Shown: piece by piece, positions 22,640-31,591 of the stretch
Position numbering within the stretch: position 1 is the first letter of the stretch
Layout: each line of letters opens with the position of its first letter
Origin: Williamsia sp. DF01-3
Lineage (GTDB): Bacteria > Actinomycetota > Actinomycetes > Mycobacteriales > Mycobacteriaceae
Reading direction: 5' to 3'
NCBI RefSeq assembly: GCF_023051145.1
Contig: NZ_JALKFS010000005.1
Location: 4,171,733-4,235,732, forward strand
DNA length: 64,000 nt
The notes under the pieces: model-generated
Database searches by the model: none
Seen by the model: only the letters and a program-made list of their open reading frames with translations
What the model was told of the DNA's origin: nothing
Position numbers and translations under genes: made by a program

Positions 22640-23664
22640 CGTCCTGTGTCCGGGGCACCGAGGACTGCCGGGATCGAGGTGGCCGGCGGCAAATCGAGTG
22701 CACCCGTGCGGTATCGCGCGTCGATGACCTCGGCTGCCCGCCCCGAATCGTCACCGAACCGACCGGTCGGGTCCTGGGTGACGGCCGCTGCGTCGATACC
22801 CGCGCCCTGCGGCGACCGGGATGCGCGTGCCGACTCCTGGCCGACCGTCGCGAGCGGCGAGACCGGGGGCCCAGGCGTCATCGCAGTTGTCGACCGCTGC
22901 GGTGTCGGCTGGCCCGCAGCTTCGGCCGCCGCGGACGGAGTTGCGGTGCCGGCCAGAACCGTTGTGGCAAAACGCGTCTTCTCACGTGGAGCCTGAGGGG
23001 CCGGCGCGAATCCGCCCAGAAGCAGTGGCCCGGGGGATGTCGTCGAGGTGGGCGCCGATACCGGCGCGACATGCGCAGGCGGGCGTGACATCTGTTCGCC
23101 GGCCAGCGCGGCGGACGAGACGACCTCCGTCAGACGCGGCGGAAGCCACGGTTCGGCAAGAGGTGCACTCGCGGCCTCGTACGTGTCCATGACCCGGGCA
23201 GCACGCTGCTTCTGGTCGTGCAGAGCGCGTTCGGCATCTGCCGCAACGCCGCCGATCGGCGCGCCAAGGGCGGCACCCACGGTAGCCGCGGTGTCCCGAA
23301 TACCCTTTGTCACAGCGATCTCAGGCAGATTGGGCATGTTGGCATGAGCAACGGTGGTGGCGGCGCATTGAGCCGTGGCCTTTCTCGCGTTCTCCACGGC
23401 GGCCGCGGAAACCTCGGTGAACCAGGTCGCGAAGTCGGCGAGCCTGGCGAACGCGTGGTCGGACGTCGCAGATTCCCAACCGGTTCCGAGGCGCGTCAGA
23501 ATTGCCGCGTAGTCCAGTCCCCCATCGGCGAGCACGCCCGCGACGCAGCCCCAGGCGAGAGCCGCTTGCGCAGACGGTGTCGCCCCGGCGCCGCCTTCGA
23601 CGAGATCCGCGGCGAGCCGCTGCGCAGGCCGCGCCTCCCAGACCACCCCCGTGAACCCGGTCAC
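22636..23664 (-). CDS. PPE-family-like protein
   Basis: A 342-residue protein. The N-terminal 170 residues match the helical PPE domain plan (FTGVVWEARPAQRLAADL, and then a WxT-like turn in LGTGWESATSDHAFARLADFATWF). The C-terminal half is Pro/Ala/Thr-rich and ends in a short ordered segment. The GTG start at 23664 overlaps the stop of the PE-like gene (GTGA), the usual coupling of PE-PPE pairs. The strict Pro-Pro-Glu start is not present, as in ancestral non-mycobacterial members. Probably exported with the upstream PE-like partner. Confidence 0.75.
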   Translation of the reverse strand: MTGFTGVVWEARPAQRLAADLVEGGAGATPSAQAALAWGCVAGVLADGGLDYAAILTRLGTGWESATSDHAFARLADFATWFTEVSAAAVENARKATAQCAATTVAHANMPNLPEIAVTKGIRDTAATVGAALGAPIGGVAADAERALHDQKQRAARVMDTYEAASAPLAEPWLPPRLTEVVSSAALAGEQMSRPPAHVAPVSAPTSTTSPGPLLLGGFAPAPQAPREKTRFATTVLAGTATPSAAAEAAGQPTPQRSTTAMTPGPPVSPLATVGQESARASRSPQGAGIDAAAVTQDPTGRFGDDSGRAAEVIDARYRTGALDLPPATSIPAVLGAPDTGR

Positions 23665-23993
23665 AGCCGGAAAGCCTCCTCGACACTCTCTTCGGCACCG
23701 CGGTAGCCGCCGGCCTGAGCCCGCAGCACGGCCGCGATCTTTCGTAGCTCGTTCACCCCGGCCGAAGTGGTTGCCGCGAATTCGGCCCCCACTGCCGTCA
23801 GGGTCTGTGCGGCGACGGTCGACACTTCGTCGCGGCCGGCCGGAGCAACGGACAGCGTCGGCAGGTGCTGTGTCAGAGCACTGCCCAACTGATCGGCCAG
23901 TCGATCCAGATCCGTTGCCGCGCGGACCAATTCGTCGGGGTCGACGTTCAACTGCGATCCGGTCAAAGTTTCTCCGTTGTTCATCGGTGTCAT
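23661..23993 (-). CDS. PE-family-like protein
   Basis: A 110-residue all-helical protein. It begins with a polar N-terminus, then NVDPDELVRAATDLDRLADQLGSAL and VGAEFAATTSAGVNELRKIAAVLRAQAGGYRGAEESVEEAF, the length and two-helix layout of the PE domain. The tail YRGAEESVE fits the YxxxD/E export signal. Its ATG overlaps the stop of the upstream gene (23990-23993) and its own stop overlaps the PPE-like start, so three genes are translationally chained. Confidence 0.72.
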   Translation of the reverse strand: MTPMNNGETLTGSQLNVDPDELVRAATDLDRLADQLGSALTQHLPTLSVAPAGRDEVSTVAAQTLTAVGAEFAATTSAGVNELRKIAAVLRAQAGGYRGAEESVEEAFRL

Positions 23994-25303
23994 ATCTCCT
24001 GGTCTCGGCCCGACGGTCCCAGGCGCAACCGCACGTCAGGTGCGGAATCCCGGTCTTCGGTCTGCACTTCTCCCAGCACAGGTGGCGCGACGTCCGGGAT
24101 GTCCCCGATGATCTGAGTCCCGTTGAGCTCGGTGACGAGGTAGTCCGCGGTCTCGTGCTGGTCGTCTGACGCACCAGCTCCACGACCGGCTCCCATCGCA
24201 CCCATCGGCGCCATCGGGCTTCCCATCGCAGCCGGGACCACCGTGCTCTGATTGCGATTGTTCGTTGCCGGAACACCTTCCGGTCCGGCGCCGCTCATCA
24301 GTCCTGGGGTGGTACGGGCGCTCAGCGCACTGGGCCCGCCGCCTCCTGGACCCAGGCCACCGCCGCCTCCGCCACCGCCCAGGCCACCCGCAAGGCCGGC
24401 AGGCATGGTTCTCGCGGGATCCATTGATGGACCGGAAGCCGACTTCTTCAGTTGCGCCTCATGGGTTCTGAGCAGTTGAGCGCCCGCCGGACCTGCCATC
24501 CCGCCGAGCTGCCCGACGCCCGCGACCATGGGCTTGCCGACGCTGTCGAGCACCGTCCCGGCGATGGAGAACGGCGATGGACCCGCCATCGGTGCCCCGG
24601 TCACGGGCACCGGTTGTCCGTTCACGACCATGTGCCCCGTCGGCGCCAACAGCTCTGCACGCGTGGCGGCGACCACGGCGGTGGCCTCGGCGAGACCATC
24701 GGCAGCGGCACCGAGGGCCACTGCCTGTCCCGGAGGCGTCACCAAGAAAGGGGCCGAAGCGGCAATGATGGCAACAGTTTTCGCGATGATGCCCTGTACC
24801 AGCGCCAGCCCGGTGCCGACGATCGCCGCGGCACCCTGAGTGTCGGCCGTCATCGTGGTTCCCTGGGCGGACAGAGCGGCCGTATCAGCGCTTGCCTGCA
24901 CACTCTTGGCTGCGGTGGCAGTGGCCGCCTGACCCGTCCAGACCTGGTCGAGCGCCTTGAGCGCTCCCGAACCCATGGACATCGACAGATCGAGGATCTG
25001 CGAGAGCCCCTGGAGTATCGAGGTCGGATCGAAGTCCCCACCGCCGAGGTTCCCCGTACCGAAGCCACCGAGCAGGTCGGTGAGCGGCTTGACGAGGACG
25101 TCCAGATCAAGCGGCGGCAGCGGCGGAAGTCCAGGCATCGGTGGAGCAGGCGGAACCTGCGGAAGACCGACTATTCCCAGGTCTTTGAGCACCTGACTGA
25201 CCGGGGTGTCCAGGATGGGACCCAGCGGACTCGCCTGCAGGAGGTCATTGATGGTGGGGTCGACAGGAGATGAAGCCGGTGGGGCAGGCTCGGATTCGGT
25301 CAC
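23990..25303 (-). CDS. ESX-cassette protein with central WXG-like helical domain and Gly-rich linker (unrecognised)
   Basis: I do not recognise this 437-residue protein as a named family. Visible parts are: a Pro/Leu-rich N-terminus (to about 75); a helical stretch with QVWTGQAATATAAKSVQ near residue 122 that resembles a WXG turn; hydrophobic helices (about 155-215); a Gly-rich linker with a run of glycines near 330; and an ordered acidic/basic C-terminus ending VRLRLGPSGRDQEI. The GTG at 25303 is used. It overlaps the PE-like gene and follows the EspC-like gene by 13 bases. It may be a secreted substrate or scaffold of the cassette; that is inference. Confidence 0.6.
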   Translation of the reverse strand: MTESEPAPPASSPVDPTINDLLQASPLGPILDTPVSQVLKDLGIVGLPQVPPAPPMPGLPPLPPLDLDVLVKPLTDLLGGFGTGNLGGGDFDPTSILQGLSQILDLSMSMGSGALKALDQVWTGQAATATAAKSVQASADTAALSAQGTTMTADTQGAAAIVGTGLALVQGIIAKTVAIIAASAPFLVTPPGQAVALGAAADGLAEATAVVAATRAELLAPTGHMVVNGQPVPVTGAPMAGPSPFSIAGTVLDSVGKPMVAGVGQLGGMAGPAGAQLLRTHEAQLKKSASGPSMDPARTMPAGLAGGLGGGGGGGGLGPGGGGPSALSARTTPGLMSGAGPEGVPATNNRNQSTVVPAAMGSPMAPMGAMGAGRGAGASDDQHETADYLVTELNGTQIIGDIPDVAPPVLGEVQTEDRDSAPDVRLRLGPSGRDQEI

Positions 25304-25316
25304 TGGTCGCGCTTTT

Positions 25317-25634
25317 TCACAGGGCCGACTGGATGGCTGTGAACTCTCGGCCGGCCCCATCATCGGTGTCCGCGGACTCCGATGCCGTTGCCAGCGCAGC
25401 GGCTGCGGTCCCCGCATGCACCGCTGCGAGCTGACCGACCCCGAGCAGGTGGCTGGCCTGGGCCCCGGCGAACGCCAGGAGGAACTCTTGGCCTATCAAC
25501 CCGAAGACCGGCACCATCTGAGCGATGTTCGCCGCGGCGTTGATGGATCCCGCGCTGGCCACAGCAGCGGACATTAGTGCCGCCGTGTCACCGAACGCCT
25601 CGATGGCAGCAGGAACAGCAGTGATCTCGGACAT
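25317..25634 (-). CDS. EspC-like/DUF2580 type VII secretion-associated protein
   Basis: A 105-residue helical, alanine-rich protein (ITAVPAAIEAFGDTAALMSAAVASAGSINAAANI, then FLLAFAGAQASHLLGVGQLAAVHAGTAAAALATA). Its length and two-helix layout fit the EspC/DUF2580 group of small ESX substrates. No clear YxxxD/E signal is present at the C-terminus. It lies 86 bases after the YbaB-like gene and 13 bases before the large unrecognised gene. The family call is by appearance and context. Confidence 0.55.
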   Translation of the reverse strand: MSEITAVPAAIEAFGDTAALMSAAVASAGSINAAANIAQMVPVFGLIGQEFLLAFAGAQASHLLGVGQLAAVHAGTAAAALATASESADTDDGAGREFTAIQSAL

Positions 25635-25720
25635 CGAACCCCCGTTGATGTGAATGGTGAAGCGTGTACGTGCAGAAGCGGACCGGCCGACGCCGGTCGT
25701 GCTGATGACTGCGTCGCGAA

Positions 25721-26092
25721 CTAGGACGCCGGCGAATGCGGTGTGGTTCCGATCGGCGACCGGGGACGCGCGGCGCCCGGCCGGCTGGCGACGAGCTCGG
25801 TGAAGGACTCGTTGAAGTCCTCGAGCACAGCAGCACGCCGCGCAAAAGCGTGCGCGGCGGCGGTGGACGCGGTGGCGACCACGAGATCACCCAGCTCTGT
25901 CGCCCCGATGGCGTGCGCGGTGGGGCTGAACCACAAGCCGGTCAGCGCACCGACCCCGTCGACCTCGGCGGTGACACGATCATCGGGTGAGGTCTCCCGT
26001 ACCGAGATGGCCGCGAGCTTCTCGTTGACCTCGCGGAGTCCGTCGAGCTGCGCCCGCGCCCGCGCCTCGAGTTCGTCCATGGCCGAACTCAT
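25721..26092 (-). CDS. YbaB/EbfC-family (EspL-like) protein
   Basis: A 123-residue protein with the YbaB plan: a long N-terminal helix (MDELEARARAQLDGLREVNEKLAAISV), a strand hairpin (RVTAEVDGVGALTGLWFSP) and a C-terminal helical part. YbaB proteins bind DNA; within ESX loci this family appears as EspL, which stabilises other Esp proteins. The ATG at 26092 overlaps the stop of the upstream gene by 4 bases. The C-terminal 20 residues are Pro/Arg/Ser-rich and look disordered. Confidence 0.72.
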   Translation of the reverse strand: MSSAMDELEARARAQLDGLREVNEKLAAISVRETSPDDRVTAEVDGVGALTGLWFSPTAHAIGATELGDLVVATASTAAAHAFARRAAVLEDFNESFTELVASRPGAARPRSPIGTTPHSPAS

Positions 26093-26400
26093 ACCGACCT
26101 CATCCAGCTACCGGGAGCACCGGCGACCGCGTCGTCCTCGTACTCGGCCCGGGCGAGGTCGTCGGGACGCGGGAGGTTCATCGCATCGATGATCTCGCTG
26201 CTCACCCCACCGGCACGGAGCTCGTCACGCCGCGCGACACCGGCTTTCATCGCGGCCTGCTGACACAGCCTGAGCACCTCAGCGGCCAACAGGCCCGGGT
26301 CTTTCCGGAGCTCAGCGGGCTCGATCCTGACCGATGTGGGCAAGCCCTGATCAGTGGTCAAAACGGCAATGTTCCCGGTACGCGAAGTCGCGGCAGCCAC
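26089..26400 (-). CDS. Small ESX-cassette protein, function unknown (EspD/EspH-like position)
   Basis: A 103-residue protein, first gene of the minus-strand cassette. The GTG at 26400 follows AGGGGG by a few bases; longer readings upstream run through the promoter region and are rejected. The protein has strands (GNIAVLTTDQGLPTSVRIEP) followed by a helix (LAAEVLRLCQQAAMKAGVARRDEL). This pattern is like the small YbaB-adjacent proteins of ESX-1 espACD/espL loci, but I cannot assign a family. It overlaps the YbaB-like gene by 4 bases. Confidence 0.55.
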   Translation of the reverse strand: MAAATSRTGNIAVLTTDQGLPTSVRIEPAELRKDPGLLAAEVLRLCQQAAMKAGVARRDELRAGGVSSEIIDAMNLPRPDDLARAEYEDDAVAGAPGSWMRSV

Positions 26401-26630
26401 GTTCCCCCTAGATTCCTTCTCCCCTGTGGTTGCAGATAGTACCCACAAGCGCCGACAACGCCAGTCCAGAACATCCGGTGAACCGCCCGTTGGTCTATAG
26501 TCCGTGCAGGCGGTGTGCAAGACAGGGCCGGCGATGTCGCCGGCGCCGTGAGCACGCCGGGGTGCGGGGCAGTTCGGGGAGATCGAAGAACTGTGTCCGG
26601 GGGTTCGATCGTGCAACAGGGGGCAGTACT
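26401..26630. promoter_or_regulatory. Divergent promoter region of the ESX-type cassette
   Basis: This 230-bp region separates the minus-strand cassette from the plus-strand MinD-like gene. A -10-like TATAGT lies at 26496-26501 on the plus strand and a TACTAT on the minus strand at 26441-26436. A perfect hairpin GCCGGCGA-TG-TCGCCGGC (26527-26544) would lie in the leader of the plus-strand transcript. Promoter calls are by eye. Confidence 0.4.
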
Positions 26631-28256
26631 TTGAGTTTCGACAATGCCGACGTGCCGGCAGCTCCGCCGTGGCTGCAAGACGCCGCAGAGGTGGATGTCG
26701 CCGCGTTCGGCGCACCCCGAGGCACCAATCCCGCTGTCTCGCAGCATGATTCGCCGCCCGCACCCGACGCCCGTTTGCAGGAACCGTCGGGCGAACACGT
26801 ACCGGGCAGGCACGGACAGGTGCCCGCGAGCGCCCCTGAACCTCCGATAGATGAAGGACAATCGACTCACGACGGGCACCCGACGCCCGCGCCGCACAAC
26901 CGTCCATCGCCGGACATGGTGCCGACAGCAGTTCCGCAGCAACACTTCAGCGCCGCGCATGACGGACCCGCGCCCACGGCATTCGATCCTCTGATGTCGC
27001 AGAGCAATTCGCCGGCCCCGGCACCGCACCCCGGCCCGCCACATTCGGGCCCGTCGCACCGTCCCGGCCCGCCCCAGTATCCGACCCCGGATCAGCAGGC
27101 CGCCCAGCACTTCACCACTCCGCCGTTCGTCACCGGACCGGGCCCCGCACCGTCTCAACACTTTTCGACGATGCCGCCACCGCACACCTCACCACCGCAA
27201 GCAGCGTCGCAGTCCGGCCCCGCTCCGGCCCCGTACATGACTCCCCAGCACCATGCGCCGCATACCCATCCCGGCCCGGCGGGATTCACACCCCAGCCCC
27301 CGGTGTCGGGGCCGGCCACCCTCGACGAGGTGGCACTGCTCCGCAAGGCACGGCGCGCCCCGGCCAGTGGATGGCGACGCACCGTACACAAGTTGTCTGC
27401 CGGAGCCATCAACCCCGGCGAGTCGCCGGATGACCTGATCTACAAGCAACTCCTCGATCGGGTGAACCAGCCGGTGCGCGGCGATTACCGCATAGCGGTT
27501 CTCTCCCTCAAGGGTGGCGTCGGAAAGACAACCGCAACAGTTGGTCTGGGATCGACGTTCGCTTCTCTGCGCGGCGATCGCGTGATCGCTGTGGACGCGA
27601 ACCCCGACCTGGGCACGCTTGCTCAGCGCATTCCGCAGCAGACGCGGTCCACCGTGCGCGACCTGCTCTCCGATGAATCGATCTACCGCTACTCGGATGT
27701 GCGGGCCCACACCTCCCAGGCCCCGAGTCGGTTGGAAGTTCTTGCTTCCGAACGTGATCCCGCGGTTGCCGAAGCGTTCAGCGAGACCGACTACCGCGGC
27801 GTGATGACGGTGCTGCAGCGGTTCTACAACATCATCATCACCGACTGTGGCACCGGGTTGAGCCACTCGGCGATGAACGGTGTACTCGACATGGCCAATT
27901 CACTCATCCTCGTCACCTCGCCCGCCATCGACGGTGCCCGCAGCGCCGGCGCCACCCTGGACTGGTTGCAGGCGCACGGTTTCGGGCACCTGGTCTCCGG
28001 CGCGGTGGTGGTACTCAGCTCGTCGCGCCCAGGGGCCTCCACCATCGACACCGGTCAGCTCAGCGCCCACTTCCTCACCCGTTGTCGCGCGGTGCAGCAG
28101 ATCCCGTTCGACGACCACCTCGCCGAGGGCGCGGAGGTCGACCTCGACCTTCTCGGCAAGGCGACCCGCAGGGCCTTTGTCGAGTTGGCGGCCACGGTCG
28201 CCGAGGACTTCTCGACCACCGCATCGCGCCGGGGCGAACCCTTTTACAACTCCTGA
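26631..28256 (+). CDS. MinD/ParA-like ATPase with Pro-rich N-terminus (EspI-like)
   Basis: A 541-residue protein. Residues 1 to about 230 are disordered and very rich in Pro, His, Gln and Ser; the C-terminal 270 residues form a ParA/MinD ATPase with deviant Walker A LKGGVGKTT near 294 and VIAVDANPDLGTLAQR just after. This is the architecture of EspI (Rv3876) and related ESX-locus ATPases, which regulate or help energise ESX export. The TTG at 26631 is preferred over a further upstream start because AGGGGG (26618-26623) is 7 bases before it and the extra upstream residues look non-coding. A TM2 gene follows 29 bases downstream. Confidence 0.8.
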   Translation: MSFDNADVPAAPPWLQDAAEVDVAAFGAPRGTNPAVSQHDSPPAPDARLQEPSGEHVPGRHGQVPASAPEPPIDEGQSTHDGHPTPAPHNRPSPDMVPTAVPQQHFSAAHDGPAPTAFDPLMSQSNSPAPAPHPGPPHSGPSHRPGPPQYPTPDQQAAQHFTTPPFVTGPGPAPSQHFSTMPPPHTSPPQAASQSGPAPAPYMTPQHHAPHTHPGPAGFTPQPPVSGPATLDEVALLRKARRAPASGWRRTVHKLSAGAINPGESPDDLIYKQLLDRVNQPVRGDYRIAVLSLKGGVGKTTATVGLGSTFASLRGDRVIAVDANPDLGTLAQRIPQQTRSTVRDLLSDESIYRYSDVRAHTSQAPSRLEVLASERDPAVAEAFSETDYRGVMTVLQRFYNIIITDCGTGLSHSAMNGVLDMANSLILVTSPAIDGARSAGATLDWLQAHGFGHLVSGAVVVLSSSRPGASTIDTGQLSAHFLTRCRAVQQIPFDDHLAEGAEVDLDLLGKATRRAFVELAATVAEDFSTTASRRGEPFYNS

Positions 28257-28285
28257 CCCATCCGGTCGACCAGCGAGGTACAAAA

Positions 28286-28768
28286 ATGAACTATCCCATG
28301 CCATACGACGATTCGGGCGTTCCTGATCCATACGATCCGACGCGGCCGGCGAACCCGTCACAGCCGTGGGACCAGACGCATTATCAGCAGCAGCCGTTTC
28401 CGGCGCCGCAGTTCGCTCCGCAACCGTTCTACAACCAGCCTTACGGGCCCGGGTATGGGTTCGGCGGCGACCCGGGCGCGCCGTTCGGTCGTGACCCGTT
28501 CACCGGAGAACCGTTGTCGGACAAGTCGAAAGCGACGGCCGGCTTGCTACAACTCTTTCTGGGAGGCTTCGGCGCCGGACGCTTTTACCTGGGCTCGAAC
28601 GGTATCGCCGTCACTCAGCTCATCACGCTGTTCGTCGGTTGGCTGCTGACCCTCGTCCTGGTCGGCTGGCTGGTGTTGTTCGGCCTCGGCATCTGGGTGA
28701 TCATCGATGCGATCATGATGTTCACCGGCGCGGTGCGAGACCCGCGGGGATTCAAGCTGCGTCCCTGA
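28286..28768 (+). CDS. TM2 domain-containing membrane protein
   Basis: A 160-residue protein with a Pro/Tyr/Gln-rich N-terminal 80 residues and a C-terminal TM2 domain. The domain shows SKATAGLLQLFLGGFGAGRFYLGSNGIAVTQL, two membrane helices joined by a short turn, and the closing IWVIIDAIMMFTG. TM2 proteins are small membrane proteins of unknown biochemical role. GAGG lies 8 bases before ATG 28286. It probably forms an operon with the MinD-like ATPase; an ESX link is inferred from position only. Confidence 0.85.
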   Translation: MNYPMPYDDSGVPDPYDPTRPANPSQPWDQTHYQQQPFPAPQFAPQPFYNQPYGPGYGFGGDPGAPFGRDPFTGEPLSDKSKATAGLLQLFLGGFGAGRFYLGSNGIAVTQLITLFVGWLLTLVLVGWLVLFGLGIWVIIDAIMMFTGAVRDPRGFKLRP

Positions 28769-28811
28769 CCATCGGACGGCATGGAGACGCACGGGAGGCC
28801 CGTGGAAGCGG

Positions 28812-29714
28812 TCAGTCGCCGCAGCACCCGGCCGGGTCGATCGCCGACCTGACCTCACGGGTCACGGAATTGCGTTCGGCGACTTGCTCATCGGGAGGGT
28901 AGTCCACACCGACGAGACTCAGACCGCACGCCGGCGCGACGGGCACCTCGCTGGAGCGAACCCGTTGTCGGAGGAGTCCGGCGCACCATTCGGGCGTCCG
29001 TCGGCCCTCCCCCACCACGGCGACCGCACCCACGAGTGAGCGCACCATCGACCAGCAGAAGGCGTCGGCACTCACCTGGGCCACGAGCACGCCATAGTCG
29101 TCACGCACCCATTCGAACCGCTGTAGGTGACGAACGGTGGTCGCCCCATCACGCCGGCGGCAGAAGGCGGCGAAATCGTTCAGACCCACCAGTTCTGCTG
29201 ATGCCTGTTGCATCCTGTCCACATTGAGGGGCCGCGTCCATGCCGCCGTTGTGCGAGCAGCCACCGGCTCGGCACCCCAGGGATCATCGGCCAGTCGGTA
29301 TTCGTAGTGCCGGCGCAGCGCCGAGAATCGGGCGTCGAACTCGGCAGGTGCGGTCTCGACATCCTTCACCCGGACGTCGGGCGGCAACATCTTCGCCAGC
29401 CGTCGAACGAGGTTCGCGGGTTCACCGGCAATCGACCTGGTCTGCAACGCCTCGCCGGACACGTCGAAGTGGGCGACCTGACCGGTGGCGTGTACGCCGG
29501 CATCGGTGCGTCCGGCGACCGTCAGAGTGACGGGCTCTCGGACGATGGTGGACAGAGTCTGCTCCAGAACCCCGCACACCGTGCGCTGCCCGGGTTGTCG
29601 GGCCCATCCGGCGAAATCTGTTCCGTCGTAACCGATCTGCATACGCAGCCGGGCCGGCGAGACGAAATGACGAAGCCCGCCACCGGAAACTCCGGTGACG
29701 GGCTCGTCAGACAT
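28812..29714 (-). CDS. truA: tRNA pseudouridine(38-40) synthase
   Basis: TruA makes pseudouridine at positions 38-40 of the tRNA anticodon arm. The 300-residue protein has the start-of-domain motif [25 protein letters not shown], the catalytic Asp in [18 protein letters not shown] (about residue 78) and the C-terminal [14 protein letters not shown]-type motif. It begins 8 bases after the rplQ stop and is the last gene of the rpoA-rplQ operon, as in M. tuberculosis. The first 20 residues before [10 protein letters not shown] are poorly conserved, so a later start is possible. Confidence 0.95.
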   Translation of the reverse strand: MSDEPVTGVSGGGLRHFVSPARLRMQIGYDGTDFAGWARQPGQRTVCGVLEQTLSTIVREPVTLTVAGRTDAGVHATGQVAHFDVSGEALQTRSIAGEPANLVRRLAKMLPPDVRVKDVETAPAEFDARFSALRRHYEYRLADDPWGAEPVAARTTAAWTRPLNVDRMQQASAELVGLNDFAAFCRRRDGATTVRHLQRFEWVRDDYGVLVAQVSADAFCWSMVRSLVGAVAVVGEGRRTPEWCAGLLRQRVRSSEVPVAPACGLSLVGVDYPPDEQVAERNSVTREVRSAIDPAGCCGD

Positions 29715-29722
29715 GTTCTCGC

Positions 29723-30358
29723 TCAGGCGCCAGAATCTTTCTCGGCAGACTTCTTGTCGTCGGAGCCTTCGGCCTTGCCTTCGTCGACGATCTCGGTGGC
29801 GCTCTCCGCGGTCGTCTCCTCGGTGAAGCCCTCGGCGACGGCGTCGGCGTTCTCGACCTGTGCGTCGGTGGCCTCATCCAGGGTGGCCTCGACGACATTG
29901 TCGCCTTCGGACACCTCGGCGGGAACCTCGGCGACAGGCTCGGAAGCCTTCTGCTTCGAGGCAGCAGCGCGGGTGGCCCGATCGGCCTCCGACGAAGCCG
30001 TCTTCTCCCGAACCAGCTCGATCACTGCCATGGGGGCGTTGTCGCCCTTGCGCGGCAGGGTCTTGATGATGCGGGTGTAGCCACCGTTGCGGTCGGCGAA
30101 GAACGGGCCGATCTCCGCGAACAGGGTGTGCACGACGTCCTTGTTGCGAATGTCCTTGAGGACCTCACGACGGTGGGCGAGGTTGCCGGCCTTGGCGTGC
30201 GTGATCAGCTTCTCCGCGTACGGACGCAGCCGCTTCGCCTTGGCTTCGGTGGTGGTGATCCGGCCGTGCTCGAAGAGCGAGGTGGCCAGGTTCGCCAGCA
30301 TCGCTTTCTGGTGCGAAGCCGACCCACCGAGGCGGGTACCCTTTGTGGGCTTGGGCAT
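29723..30358 (-). CDS. rplQ: 50S ribosomal protein L17 with acidic C-terminal extension
   Basis: The N-terminal 120 residues are canonical L17 ([34 protein letters not shown], ending in [10 protein letters not shown]). The remaining 90 residues are a low-complexity Glu/Ala/Asp/Thr tail, giving 211 residues against about 120-130 in most bacteria. Acidic tails of this kind occur in actinobacterial L17. The gene lies 52 bases downstream of rpoA. Confidence 0.97.
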   Translation of the reverse strand: MPKPTKGTRLGGSASHQKAMLANLATSLFEHGRITTTEAKAKRLRPYAEKLITHAKAGNLAHRREVLKDIRNKDVVHTLFAEIGPFFADRNGGYTRIIKTLPRKGDNAPMAVIELVREKTASSEADRATRAAASKQKASEPVAEVPAEVSEGDNVVEATLDEATDAQVENADAVAEGFTEETTAESATEIVDEGKAEGSDDKKSAEKDSGA

Positions 30359-30410
30359 TTCGAACTCCTAGGGTTAACTCTCGGCCTCTCGGCCGTGAGC
30401 TGGGTTGCGA

Positions 30411-31466
30411 TTAAAGCTGTTCGGTTTCCGCGAAATCCTCGCCGGCATCGGCATCGGAGAAAGCGGCGTCATCTGACCACGTGCCGGTGGCCACGTCGTA
30501 TCCGGCCACCTGGGACGGATCGAAGCTGGCCGGGCTGTCCTTGAGTGCCAGGCCGAGTGCGTGCAGCTTGACCTTGACCTCGTCGATCGACTTCTGGCCG
30601 AAGTTGCGGATGTCGAGAAGATCCGACTCGGTGCGGGCCACCAGTTCGCCGACCGTGTGCACTCCCTCGCGCTTGAGGCAGTTGTACGACCGGACGGTGA
30701 GTTCGAGATCCTCGATCGGGAGGCTGAACGATGCGATGTGATCGGCCTCGGCGGGCGAGGGTCCGATCTCGACACCTTCTGCTTCGATGTTCAATTCACG
30801 AGCGAGCCCGAACAGCTCGACGAGGGTCTTGCCGGCCGAGGCCAGCGCATCCCGCGCGGTGATCGAGTTCTTGGTCTCGACGTCCAGGACCAGACGGTCG
30901 AAGTCGGTGCGCTGCTCGACGCGGGTGGCCTCCACCTTGTAGGTGACCTTGAGGACCGGCGAGTAGATCGAGTCGACCGGGATACGGCCGATCTCGGCGC
31001 CCGAGGCCTTGTTCTGCACGGCCGGGACGTAACCGCGACCGCGCTCGACCACGAGCTCGATCTCCAGCTTGCCCTTGTCGTTCAGGGTGGCGATGTGCAG
31101 ATCGGGATTGTGCACGGTGACACCGGCCGGAGGCACGATGTCGGCACCGGTGACTGCACCCGGTCCCTGCTTGCGCACGTACATGGTGACCGGCTCGTCC
31201 TCTTCGGAGCTCACGACCAGGCCCTTGAGGTTCAGGATGATGTCGGTGACGTCTTCCTTGACCCCGGGAACGGTGGTGAACTCATGCAGCACACCGTCGA
31301 TGCGGATGCTGGTGACAGCAGCGCCGGGGATCGACGAGAGCAGGGTGCGACGCAGCGAGTTGCCGAGCGTGTACCCGAAACCCGGCTCGAGCGGCTCGAT
31401 GACGAACTTCGAGCGATCGCCGGAGATGACCTCTTCGGAAAGTGTGGGTCGCTGTGAAATGAGCAT
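30411..31466 (-). CDS. rpoA: RNA polymerase alpha subunit
   Basis: A 351-residue alpha subunit. The N-terminal assembly domain spans about 1-230 ([39 protein letters not shown]). The C-terminal domain, about 250-315, has the helix-hairpin-helix region [19 protein letters not shown] that contacts UP elements and activators. An acidic tail follows. It sits between rpsD and rplQ in the standard order. Confidence 0.98.
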   Translation of the reverse strand: MLISQRPTLSEEVISGDRSKFVIEPLEPGFGYTLGNSLRRTLLSSIPGAAVTSIRIDGVLHEFTTVPGVKEDVTDIILNLKGLVVSSEEDEPVTMYVRKQGPGAVTGADIVPPAGVTVHNPDLHIATLNDKGKLEIELVVERGRGYVPAVQNKASGAEIGRIPVDSIYSPVLKVTYKVEATRVEQRTDFDRLVLDVETKNSITARDALASAGKTLVELFGLARELNIEAEGVEIGPSPAEADHIASFSLPIEDLELTVRSYNCLKREGVHTVGELVARTESDLLDIRNFGQKSIDEVKVKLHALGLALKDSPASFDPSQVAGYDVATGTWSDDAAFSDADAGEDFAETEQL

Positions 31467-31591
31467 AGATTTTTCCTCCTGTGTGAACGTCCGCTATATG
31501 ACGCTCGACGGTGGCAGCAGACCCGTGTGTCTGATGCCGATGGCCGGCCGGCCGCTGGGCAGGGCGAACCCTGCCCAGCGACGAACGACGA

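Noticed and set aside
22636-24276. 546-residue reading containing the PPE-like protein
   Set aside because: The first 200 residues are the antisense-like, Arg-rich reading over the PE-like gene. The GTG at 23664 overlapping the PE stop is the natural start.
26430-26630. N-terminal extension of the MinD-like ATPase
   Set aside because: The stretch is Cys/Arg-rich, unlike the rest, and contains promoter-like and hairpin sequence. A TTG with a good ribosome binding site starts at 26631.
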